From positions 1 to 64,000 of the forward strand of contig CP090852.1 of the NCBI GenBank assembly GCA_041879415.1: 64,000 nucleotides of DNA, written 5' to 3'. The position numbers and the translations under genes are program-made. The notes under the pieces were generated by a model, which was given only the letters and a program-made list of their open reading frames with translations, did not search any database and was not told where the DNA came from. Of the stretch, positions 52,931 to 60,146 are shown piece by piece (positions within the stretch are counted from its first letter, which is position 1; the number at the start of each line of letters is the position of its first letter). Source of the DNA: Vibrio chagasii (GTDB lineage Bacteria > Pseudomonadota > Gammaproteobacteria > Enterobacterales > Vibrionaceae).

Positions 52931-54772
52931 CTACTGAATCAAGATTCCAAACTCAACCAGCGCTACCAAGCCTAAAAGTAGGGCAAGTACCTTCCAAAAC
53001 TGGATTGGATGACGGTCGAGCAGTGGTTGCTTGGTTTTACGTTTTACTAATTTTGAATTCGGTGTGTATAGATCTGAGATAAAATCGCCAAGCACACCGT
53101 ATCGTTCGGTCGGGTGTTCAGCGCAGGCTTTGTTTAGTACCAGATCAAACCATGCAGGAATATCGGAGCGGTGTTGAGTTATCGGGCGGTATTGCCACTG
53201 GTGATGGCGCGATTGCATGAGTGAGCGTGGTGTCATTTCTGGATAAGGCAGTTGCCCTGTCAGCATTTCATAGCCGATAACACCAACAGAGAATAGATCC
53301 GAGCGTGTTGTCGCAACATTCTGCTTGATACTCTCTGGTGCGATGTAGTTTACCGCTCCGAGTGGCACAGCGTCCTCTTCAAAAGGTAATCCTTCTTCAA
53401 TTCCGCGAATGAGTACTGCTCCCAAGTCGATGAGTTTGATGTCACCATTTGGCAGTAACATGATGTTTTCAGGTTTGAGATCGCGGTGCACCATATCGGC
53501 ACGTTGTAATACACGAATGCCTTGAACGATCTTCTCTAAAATAGCCCGGACTTCAGGTAGATTTGGCTTAGGATTGTCGTACATCCATTGTCTTAACGTC
53601 ACGCCTTCAACCATTTCACACACTTGGTAGAGAAACTGCGACTTCTCATCGGTAGGGTACACCTTCATGATGCGCTTGTTGTTGAGTAGCATCCCAGCCC
53701 ATTGTTCGTTATAGAAGGCTTTGAGCTCTGCGGGGTCATCGCGATATTGCAGAGAAGGCACTTTAATAACGAACTCGGTTTGCGTCTGAGTTTGTATGAC
53801 TCGATATACATGACTTCGCGTTCCAGAATAGAGCACTTCTAGGACCTGAAACTGCTCGATCATCTGTCCAAGTTTGAGCACAGGAGGGATAACGCGGGTC
53901 GCGAGCTTTTCGTGAAACTCAATTAGAGAAGGCTTAGGGAGTTGAGCCACTTCAAGCATTAAGCAACTCACATTGTCTTTGCTGTTTTTAGCTAGTGCTT
54001 TATTACAAACGGTTTGTGTAGCGAGCTCAAAGTCGAGTTGATTCGAGGCCGCTTCCATTAGATCAGATTCATCAACAAATTCATGCACGCCATCGGTGGT
54101 GAGAATAAAGCGATCTTTCGCTTTGATGGCCACAGTTTGGTAATCGACGTTAAGTTGGTTGTCCATGCCTAAAGCACGAGTGAGGTAGTGGGTATTGACT
54201 AGATTTTTTCGGGTGTGATCTCTAGTTAACTGCTGAATCTCACCGTCACGAACTAAGTAGATGCGGCTGTCACCCACATGGAAAATATGCGCTGTGTTTG
54301 ATTTGAGAATCACTGCGCTAAAGGTCGACACCATATTGTTGTGCGCGAGTTGTTTTTCGTCATCAAGACCGGAATAAGAGGCATTGAACAGCCAAGAATT
54401 GAGTGAAGTCAGAACCTTTTGGGCAGAGCGTTGAATACTCCAGCTTTCAGGAGTGGCGTAATAGTCGGTAATGAACTGCATTACGCTGGTGTGGCTGGCT
54501 TTTTGCCCTTGTTCGCTGCAACTTACTCCGTCCGCAATACAGGCCACACTTCCTTTGAACTCATGTTCCGCTCTGGTCTGAGGGTGTTTAACGATAATCG
54601 CGTCTTGATTTTCGTTTCTTATCCCTTGGTGTGAGTAGCCGCCGAAATTGAGCTTTAACTGATTGCTAGCCTCCGCGTGAATACTCTGAACCTTGGTTTG
54701 TGGTCCCTTTGGCATCACAGCCTGGCTCCGTTCTAGCGTGGCGTCTTGAGTTTGACTGAATGAAAGCGTCAT
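52931..54772 (-). CDS. Bifunctional PP2C phosphatase / Ser-Thr protein kinase
   Basis: A 613-residue fusion. The PP2C phosphatase (about 45-275) shows metal Asp residues in RNENQDA, ADGVS, TTDGVHEF and DNVSC. The kinase (about 310-565) has the ATP Lys in FVIKVPS, catalytic HRDLKPENIM and metal IDLGA (DLG in place of DFG). A C-terminal membrane segment (VLALLLGLVALVEFGILI) anchors it with both domains in the cytoplasm. Similar fusions accompany nitrate assimilation genes in Pseudomonas and Vibrio, where their targets are not known. It lies 128 bases after the transporter gene, past a modest terminator. Confidence 0.9.
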   Translation of the reverse strand: MTLSFSQTQDATLERSQAVMPKGPQTKVQSIHAEASNQLKLNFGGYSHQGIRNENQDAIIVKHPQTRAEHEFKGSVACIADGVSCSEQGQKASHTSVMQFITDYYATPESWSIQRSAQKVLTSLNSWLFNASYSGLDDEKQLAHNNMVSTFSAVILKSNTAHIFHVGDSRIYLVRDGEIQQLTRDHTRKNLVNTHYLTRALGMDNQLNVDYQTVAIKAKDRFILTTDGVHEFVDESDLMEAASNQLDFELATQTVCNKALAKNSKDNVSCLMLEVAQLPKPSLIEFHEKLATRVIPPVLKLGQMIEQFQVLEVLYSGTRSHVYRVIQTQTQTEFVIKVPSLQYRDDPAELKAFYNEQWAGMLLNNKRIMKVYPTDEKSQFLYQVCEMVEGVTLRQWMYDNPKPNLPEVRAILEKIVQGIRVLQRADMVHRDLKPENIMLLPNGDIKLIDLGAVLIRGIEEGLPFEEDAVPLGAVNYIAPESIKQNVATTRSDLFSVGVIGYEMLTGQLPYPEMTPRSLMQSRHHQWQYRPITQHRSDIPAWFDLVLNKACAEHPTERYGVLGDFISDLYTPNSKLVKRKTKQPLLDRHPIQFWKVLALLLGLVALVEFGILIQ

Positions 54773-54810
54773 AACGTCCTTGCTCCTTTGGTGCTCATTG
54801 TTACTTGAAG

Positions 54811-54842
54811 AAAGAACAAAAGCTCTCAGTAATAACGAGAGC
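54811..54842 (-). terminator. Modest terminator between transporter and kinase genes
   Basis: On the minus strand, GCTCTC and GAGAGC enclose nine bases, followed by TTTTGTTCTTT. It may allow partial readthrough into the kinase gene. Confidence 0.6.
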
Positions 54843-54900
54843 CCTTGAACGAAGTAACCAAGTGTCGCAGCCCGGTTACTTCTCCCGATTCAATGAGTGA

Positions 54901-56370
54901 TTAGCTCGATACGTTAATCAAGGTTACGCTCCCGTCGTCGTTCACTTCAGCGATCTGACCATTGGGCTCTTCCATGAACATCAGAGTTACGAAGCCAAGA
55001 ACCGCCGTTGCAGCAATAACAAGGAAGAAAGTCTGGTAGCTAACAAACGAAAGTACGGTTAGGTAAACTACCGCACCCACGTTTCCGTAAGCACCTGTCA
55101 TACCTGCAATCTGGCCTGTCATACGGCGTTTGATAAGAGGTACTGTTGCAAATACTGCACCTTCACCTGCTTGTACGAAGAACGAACATGCCATTGCCGC
55201 AACAACTGCCAGCCATACTGGCCATGTGCTTTCGACTTGACCCATAGCGAAGTAACCTACAGCCAAACCTGCCGTTAGGATAAGTAGGGTTGGTTTACGA
55301 CCAAATTTGTCTGAAATCCAACCGCCACCTGGGCGAGACATCAAGTTCATGAAGGCATAAGCTGAAGCCACCATACCAGCTAGAACAGGCGTTAGTTCGA
55401 AGGTTTCAGAGAAGAACAGTGGCAGCATAGAAACCACCGCTAGCTCTGAGCCGAATGTCGCAAAGTACAGAACATTTAGTACCGCAACTTGCTTAAATTT
55501 GTATTGGTGGATCTCTGGTACTTCTTCTTTGAATACGTTCTTATTCACTTTCCAAACTTGAGTTACTTCATACACATACAGTGCAGCAAGTACCGCATAC
55601 ACACCGTAAACAGCAGGGTCTGAAAGCATACCGATACCTGATGGAGACAGTTTCCAAGCCAGCAGAGCTAATGCCGCGTACATAGGGATCTTCATGAAGA
55701 GTAGAAAGAAAAAGTCACCCTTAGACGTCACTTCCATTGCCGTTACTTGAGCTGGCTTGAAGTAGGTAGAACCTTTTGGTGTGTCGGATACGTTTTTGTA
55801 GAACACAACAGAGAACAATAAACTCATTACACCCGTGATACCGACAGCGTAACGCCAGCCATCTTCGCCACCAAATACCAATGCTAGGGTAGGAAGAGTG
55901 AACGCGGCCGCAGCTGAACCAAAGTTACCCCAACCGCCGTAGATACCTTCTGCTGTACCCAGCTCGTTATGTGGAAACCATTCAGATACCAAGCGGATAC
56001 CAACCACGAAGCCTGCACCGATAAAGCCGAGTAGGAAACGGGCAATAGCGGCTTGAATGAAAGAATCAGCTAGTGCGAACATGAAACACGGGATCGAACA
56101 GATCGCGAGTAACGAAGAGTATACGAGTCTTGGGCCGTAGCGGTCGGTAAGCATACCAATCGCGACACGCGCTGGAATGGTTAAGGCAACGTTTAGGATT
56201 AGAAGGGTTTTGATCTCTTCAGTGGTTAGCCCTAGGCTGGTTTTTACCATCTGCAGTAGTGGTGCGAAGTTAAACCAAACCACAAAGGTGATGAAAAAGG
56301 CGATCCAGCTAAGGTGTAAGACCTTCATCTTACCGGTAAACGAAAACAGCGAAAATTTTGAGTTATCCAT
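54901..56370 (-). CDS. Nitrate/nitrite MFS transporter (NarK/NasA family)
   Basis: A 489-residue, 12-segment transporter of the nitrate-nitrite porter family. The nitrate signature GGWGNFGSAAAAF lies in segment 5, and a second Gly-rich stretch GAYGNVGAVVY in segment 11. Basic residues expected to bind the anion are present in segments 2 and 8. In this cluster its job is nitrate uptake for assimilation. An AAAGGA ribosome site precedes the ATG. It is 200 bases from nirD, a gap holding 18-base tandem repeats. Confidence 0.9.
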   Translation of the reverse strand: MDNSKFSLFSFTGKMKVLHLSWIAFFITFVVWFNFAPLLQMVKTSLGLTTEEIKTLLILNVALTIPARVAIGMLTDRYGPRLVYSSLLAICSIPCFMFALADSFIQAAIARFLLGFIGAGFVVGIRLVSEWFPHNELGTAEGIYGGWGNFGSAAAAFTLPTLALVFGGEDGWRYAVGITGVMSLLFSVVFYKNVSDTPKGSTYFKPAQVTAMEVTSKGDFFFLLFMKIPMYAALALLAWKLSPSGIGMLSDPAVYGVYAVLAALYVYEVTQVWKVNKNVFKEEVPEIHQYKFKQVAVLNVLYFATFGSELAVVSMLPLFFSETFELTPVLAGMVASAYAFMNLMSRPGGGWISDKFGRKPTLLILTAGLAVGYFAMGQVESTWPVWLAVVAAMACSFFVQAGEGAVFATVPLIKRRMTGQIAGMTGAYGNVGAVVYLTVLSFVSYQTFFLVIAATAVLGFVTLMFMEEPNGQIAEVNDDGSVTLINVSS

Positions 56371-56510
56371 GTATTAAATCCTTTAAATATGGAATCTAGA
56401 GTTATCTAGCCGTCCACATGCCAACTCCATAGCTTGCCTAGACTGTTAATTATAGGCGGCTAAGGCATGTTAATGGGTGAATTTGAAAGTACAACCTTTT
56501 AGGTAGCTAA

Positions 56511-56563
56511 CTTTTGGTTAGTCGATAGCTTTTGGTTAGTCGAAAGCTTTTCGTTAGTTAAAG
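56511..56563. repeat. Three tandem 18-base repeats
   Basis: Units at 56511-56528, 56529-56546 and 56547-56563 follow the pattern CTTTTGGTTAGTCGAWAG, the third diverged and one base shorter. A partial fourth copy lies at 56496-56510. They begin eight bases after the nirD stop, upstream of the transporter gene. Confidence 0.75.
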
Positions 56564-56570
56564 CTAAGAG

Positions 56571-56915
56571 CTAACTCGCTAAGGCTTCTGGAGCCAGAAC
56601 TTGAATCTGGTTGCCTTGCCTGCGTACTTCAAAACGGGTTAGGGCATGTTCAGGTTCTTCTAAACAGGCACCTGTCTCTAGGTGGTAATGCTGCTTGTAG
56701 AGTGGTGATGCCACATAGGGTTCTCCACTTAACGATCCGATAATGCCGCGTGACATAACGTTGGCTTTGCCTACTGGGTCGAAATTCGAAAGGCCATAAA
56801 GCTTGTCACTGCGTTTGCAGTAAAAGATAGCGACTTGATGATCAGCCACCTTGGCACACACACCCGCATTGGGTGATAGTTCCTCTTGAGAGCAAACAGT
56901 GGTCCAGTTTTCCAT
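56571..56915 (-). CDS. nirD: Nitrite reductase (NADH) small subunit
   Basis: A 114-residue Rieske-fold protein without the cluster-binding Cys/His pairs, as is usual for NirD. Landmarks are the N-terminal WTTVCSQEELSPNAGVCA and YVASPLYKQHYHLETGACLE. It works with NirB in assimilatory reduction of nitrite to ammonium. It is 125 bases downstream of nirB with a strong AAGGAG ribosome site. Confidence 0.93.
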   Translation of the reverse strand: MENWTTVCSQEELSPNAGVCAKVADHQVAIFYCKRSDKLYGLSNFDPVGKANVMSRGIIGSLSGEPYVASPLYKQHYHLETGACLEEPEHALTRFEVRRQGNQIQVLAPEALAS

Positions 56916-57040
56916 GACAGTCTCCTTGGTAATTTATAGAGTCTTTGATTTGTTCAATTTCGTAAAAAGAAGGTCGTAAAGAAAGAAGGTCGCTAGCAGT
57001 GAATTGCCGAGAACGAAGGATCTGCTAACGACCAAACCGG

Positions 57041-59623
57041 TTACGAGACTTCCGTAATTTCAATTTGTTGTGTGTTGCTTAATGCCTGATTACGCTCTGC
57101 TTCTTGGTCTGTGTTGACCGAAGGCTTCGGGAAGCGCTGTTCACGTTCTTTGATAAATGACAGGCTAGAGTCCATCTCATCGCTATTGATGTAGTGCTGG
57201 AAGCGCTTCATCTTGACTGGGTTTTCGATGGTGGTTTTCCATTCACACTGGTAGTTTTCGATGTTGAGCGCGATGTCGGCTTCAAGTTCAGCGGCGACAT
57301 TGAGTTTGTCTTCAATTACCACCTCTTTGAGGTAATCCAAGCCACCTTCTAAGTTTTCCATCCAAACCGAAGTACGTTGCAGGCGGTCTGCAGTACGTGT
57401 GTAGAACATCAACACGCGGTCGATATATTGAATCAGAGTTTGCTCATCTAGGTCGGTTGCGAACAGGTCTGCGTGACGAGGGCGCATGCCGCCATTACCA
57501 CAGACATACAGGTTCCAACCTTTATCTGTCGCAATAACACCAATGTCTTTTGATTGCGCTTCGGCACATTCACGAGTACAGCCAGATACCGCAAATTTGA
57601 TCTTGTGTGGTGAACGTAGGCCCTTGTAGCGGTTCTCTAGTTTAATCGCGAGGCCAACACTGTCGTTGACGCCATAGCGACACCAAGTGCTACCCACACA
57701 AGACTTCACTGTACGAACCGATTTACCGTAAGCGTGGCCAGTTTCAAAGCCTGCATCAATCAGCTTTTTCCAGATGGCAGGCAGCTCATTAAGTTGTGCA
57801 CCAAATAGGTCGACACGTTGTCCACCAGTGATCTTGGTGTAGAGGTCGTACTCTTTTGCCACTTCCCCCAGTACGATCAGTTTGTCTGGCGTGATTTCAC
57901 CGCCAGCAATACGTGGAACCACAGAGTAGGTACCGTCTTTTTGCATGTTGCCAAGGTAGATATCGTTAGTGTCTTGCAGTTCGATGTGTTCATCTTTCAG
58001 GATGTAGTCGTTCCAGTAAGAGGCGAGAATAGAACCCACCGCCGGCTTACACACGGTACAGCCTAAGCCTTGACCATGAGATTCAAGCAGCTCATCAAAG
58101 GTTTTGATTTTGTTAACGCGAATAATGTCGGTCAGTTCTTGGCGCGAGTAAGCAAAGTGCTCACAGATGTCGTTAGAAACTTCGACACCCAGGTTGCTCA
58201 ATTCGCTATCTAATACTTGTTTAGCAAGGGCAGAACAGCCACCACAACCGGTCGAAGCGTTGGTCGATTCTTTCAGCGCCGCCATTGTAGTGCAGCCAGC
58301 AGAAACGGCTTCTTTGATGTCGCCTTTGGTGACGTCGAAACATGAACAAATTACAGCGCTGTCTGGAAGCGCTTCAACACCCATGGCGCTGCCAGAATCG
58401 TCAGCAAGGTTTGGTAGAATCAGTACCGATGGGTTCTCTGGCAAAGGCATATCGTTTTGCTTGATTTGCAGCAGTGAACCATAGGCTTCAGCATCACCGA
58501 CTAACACAGCACCGACGATCTTCTTGCCATCAGCAGAAATAATTAAGCGCTTATAAACTTGTTCAATTTCATCGTTGTAGGTGTAAGACTGCGCACCTTC
58601 TGTTTGACCGTGTACTTCACCAATACTCGCTACATCTACGCCTAGCAACTTAAGCTTGGTGCTCATATCGGCACCCGTAAAACTGCTCTCATCTTCGCCA
58701 TTGGAAAGAATATGGCTTGCTGCGACTTTCGCCATTGAGTAGCCCGGAGCTACCAAGCCAAAGATTTTGTTGTCCCACAGCGCACATTCACCAATCGCGT
58801 AAACATCATCGATGTTGGTTTGGCAGTTATCATCAATCACGATACCGCCACGTTCGCCAATCGCGATGTCAGAACTACGAGCCAATGCGTCTTGAGGGCG
58901 AATACCGGCCGAAAACACGATCATATCGGTTTCAAGGTGAGTGCCATCGGCAAAGTTCATGCGGTAGCGAGCATTTTCACCCTCTACAATCTCAGAGGTC
59001 GCTTTCTCGGTGTGAACTTGTACGCCTAGGTCTTCAATTTTGCGTCTCAGCAGGGCGCCACCGCCTTCATCGAGTTGAACAGCCATTAAGCGAGGCGCAA
59101 ATTCTACGACATGTGTTTCTAAGCCAAGGTTTTTAACTGCGTTTGCGGCTTCTAAGCCCAGTAGGCCACCACCGATAACCACGCCAGATTTACTCTGCTT
59201 GCTCGATAGTTCAATGGCATCAAGGTCTTCAATAGTGCGGTAGACGTGACAGTGTTCTTGGTCGTTCCCTGGAATTGGCGGTACGAACGGGAATGAGCCT
59301 GTTGCCAGAATCAGTTTGTCGTAGCTTTCACGGTGACCATTGTCAGTTACGACCGCTTTATTTTCGGTATCCAGCTCAGTGACTTTGGCATTGATTAGGT
59401 ATTTGACGCCATTTTCTTGATAGTAAGCTTCACTCGTCAAAGACAAGTCGTCGGCTGATTTACCGTTGAAGTAGGCCGTGAGCTGAACACGGTCATAAGC
59501 AAGTCGTGATTCTTCACTAAAAGTGATGACTTCATATTGGTCTGAGTCAGCTTGAATAATGTTGTCGATAAATTTGTGGCCAACCATGCCATTACCAACG
59601 ACGACAATCTTTTGTTTGCTCAT
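57041..59623 (-). CDS. nirB: Nitrite reductase (NADH) large subunit
   Basis: An 860-residue sirohaem enzyme. An N-terminal FAD/NADH module (VVVGNGMVG; VVIGGGLLGLE) is followed by a [2Fe-2S] BFD domain (CSCFDV, then CGGC), a second Cys set (CTVCKP), the ferredoxin-half domain and the sirohaem/4Fe-4S ligands CVGSTWC and CTREC. It reduces nitrite to ammonium with NADH. The start MSKQKIVVVG has an AAGGAA site; a 26-codon extension is rejected. A sigma-54 type promoter element lies about 120 bases upstream. Sirohaem synthesis genes are not in the window. Confidence 0.95.
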   Translation of the reverse strand: MSKQKIVVVGNGMVGHKFIDNIIQADSDQYEVITFSEESRLAYDRVQLTAYFNGKSADDLSLTSEAYYQENGVKYLINAKVTELDTENKAVVTDNGHRESYDKLILATGSFPFVPPIPGNDQEHCHVYRTIEDLDAIELSSKQSKSGVVIGGGLLGLEAANAVKNLGLETHVVEFAPRLMAVQLDEGGGALLRRKIEDLGVQVHTEKATSEIVEGENARYRMNFADGTHLETDMIVFSAGIRPQDALARSSDIAIGERGGIVIDDNCQTNIDDVYAIGECALWDNKIFGLVAPGYSMAKVAASHILSNGEDESSFTGADMSTKLKLLGVDVASIGEVHGQTEGAQSYTYNDEIEQVYKRLIISADGKKIVGAVLVGDAEAYGSLLQIKQNDMPLPENPSVLILPNLADDSGSAMGVEALPDSAVICSCFDVTKGDIKEAVSAGCTTMAALKESTNASTGCGGCSALAKQVLDSELSNLGVEVSNDICEHFAYSRQELTDIIRVNKIKTFDELLESHGQGLGCTVCKPAVGSILASYWNDYILKDEHIELQDTNDIYLGNMQKDGTYSVVPRIAGGEITPDKLIVLGEVAKEYDLYTKITGGQRVDLFGAQLNELPAIWKKLIDAGFETGHAYGKSVRTVKSCVGSTWCRYGVNDSVGLAIKLENRYKGLRSPHKIKFAVSGCTRECAEAQSKDIGVIATDKGWNLYVCGNGGMRPRHADLFATDLDEQTLIQYIDRVLMFYTRTADRLQRTSVWMENLEGGLDYLKEVVIEDKLNVAAELEADIALNIENYQCEWKTTIENPVKMKRFQHYINSDEMDSSLSFIKEREQRFPKPSVNTDQEAERNQALSNTQQIEITEVS

Positions 59624-59743
59624 AGTAAATTCCTTTTTTGCTGGCTTCCTAGCGTTTCTAAAACTTCCCACTCTCTGGTGGATAATGTGCTGTTCTTCCA
59701 ATGAACTAAAAACTGTAAATTTTGGGTTGTTGGTATTTATGGG

Positions 59744-59760
59744 AGCAAGTAGGGTGCCAG
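59744..59760 (-). promoter_or_regulatory. Sigma-54 type promoter facing nirB
   Basis: On the minus strand the sequence CTGGCACCCTACTTGCT has GG and GC exactly ten bases apart and matches the -24/-12 consensus (TGGCAC-N5-TTGCW) fully. Expected transcription start is near 59733, giving a leader of about 110 bases before nirB. Confidence 0.75.
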
Positions 59761-59799
59761 ATAAAAAAGGCGATCAATAAAAATAATTAAATCGAATAA

Positions 59800-59811
59800 A
59801 ATCAATTGATT
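59800..59811. promoter_or_regulatory. Short palindrome in the nirB-nasA spacer
   Basis: AATCAATTGATT is a perfect 12-base palindrome. It recalls half an FNR box but lacks the four-base centre, so the factor is unknown. Confidence 0.3.
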
Positions 59812-59834
59812 GTGTGAATCACTAAATGGCTACC

Positions 59835-59850
59835 TACCCCTAAAGTGGTA
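59835..59850. promoter_or_regulatory. NarL/NarP-type 7-2-7 binding site
   Basis: TACCCCT-AA-AGTGGTA: the first heptamer fits TACYYMT fully and the inverted second differs at one position. The 2-base spacing is the one used by NarP. Vibrios have NarQ/NarP for nitrate sensing. Confidence 0.65.
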
Positions 59851-59888
59851 GTTGTTCAGAGTGGGATATTTATGAAAATGAGCCTTTG

Positions 59889-59917
59889 TGGTGCAAAATT
59901 GATCAACATGGTGCAAA
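59889..59917. promoter_or_regulatory. Paired TGGTGCAAA repeats, NtrC-like half sites
   Basis: TGGTGCAAA occurs at 59889-59897 and 59909-59917, exactly 20 bases apart. TGGTGCA is the half site of NtrC. They lie about 140-165 bases upstream of the predicted nasA and nirB starts, a normal enhancer distance for sigma-54 promoters. Confidence 0.5.
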
Positions 59918-60028
59918 TATCTCAATATTTATTTGATTAGATTGAGATAACCTTATTTCTTGTAATTGAATTGTGTTTAAGTGCTTGTATTTTAATAGAA
60001 ATTTTAATGTGCATTATTGGGGTGAATA

Positions 60029-60045
60029 GTGGTGCGTAAATTGCT
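60029..60045 (+). promoter_or_regulatory. Sigma-54 type promoter facing nasA
   Basis: GTGGTGCGTAAATTGCT has GG (60031-60032) and GC (60043-60044) ten bases apart and keeps the TTGCT -12 element; two bases in the -24 block differ from consensus. Expected start is near 60056, about 90 bases before nasA. Confidence 0.65.
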
Positions 60046-60146
60046 TTATTAAAAAAGAGAAATTTTCATCGCGAAGAGTGGGGAATAAAAGGCGCTCTGT
60101 TAGAACGGTGGAAACAATAAAAAGAACATTGCACGAGGGAAGAGTG

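Noticed and set aside
56409..56423. Possible sigma-54 element upstream of the nitrate transporter gene
   Set aside because: The GG-N10-GC spacing is present on the minus strand, but the -12 block reads CGGCT instead of TTGCW, so it is too weak to call.
58167..58484. Plus-strand frame of 105 codons inside nirB
   Set aside because: Antisense shadow of the BFD-domain coding region.
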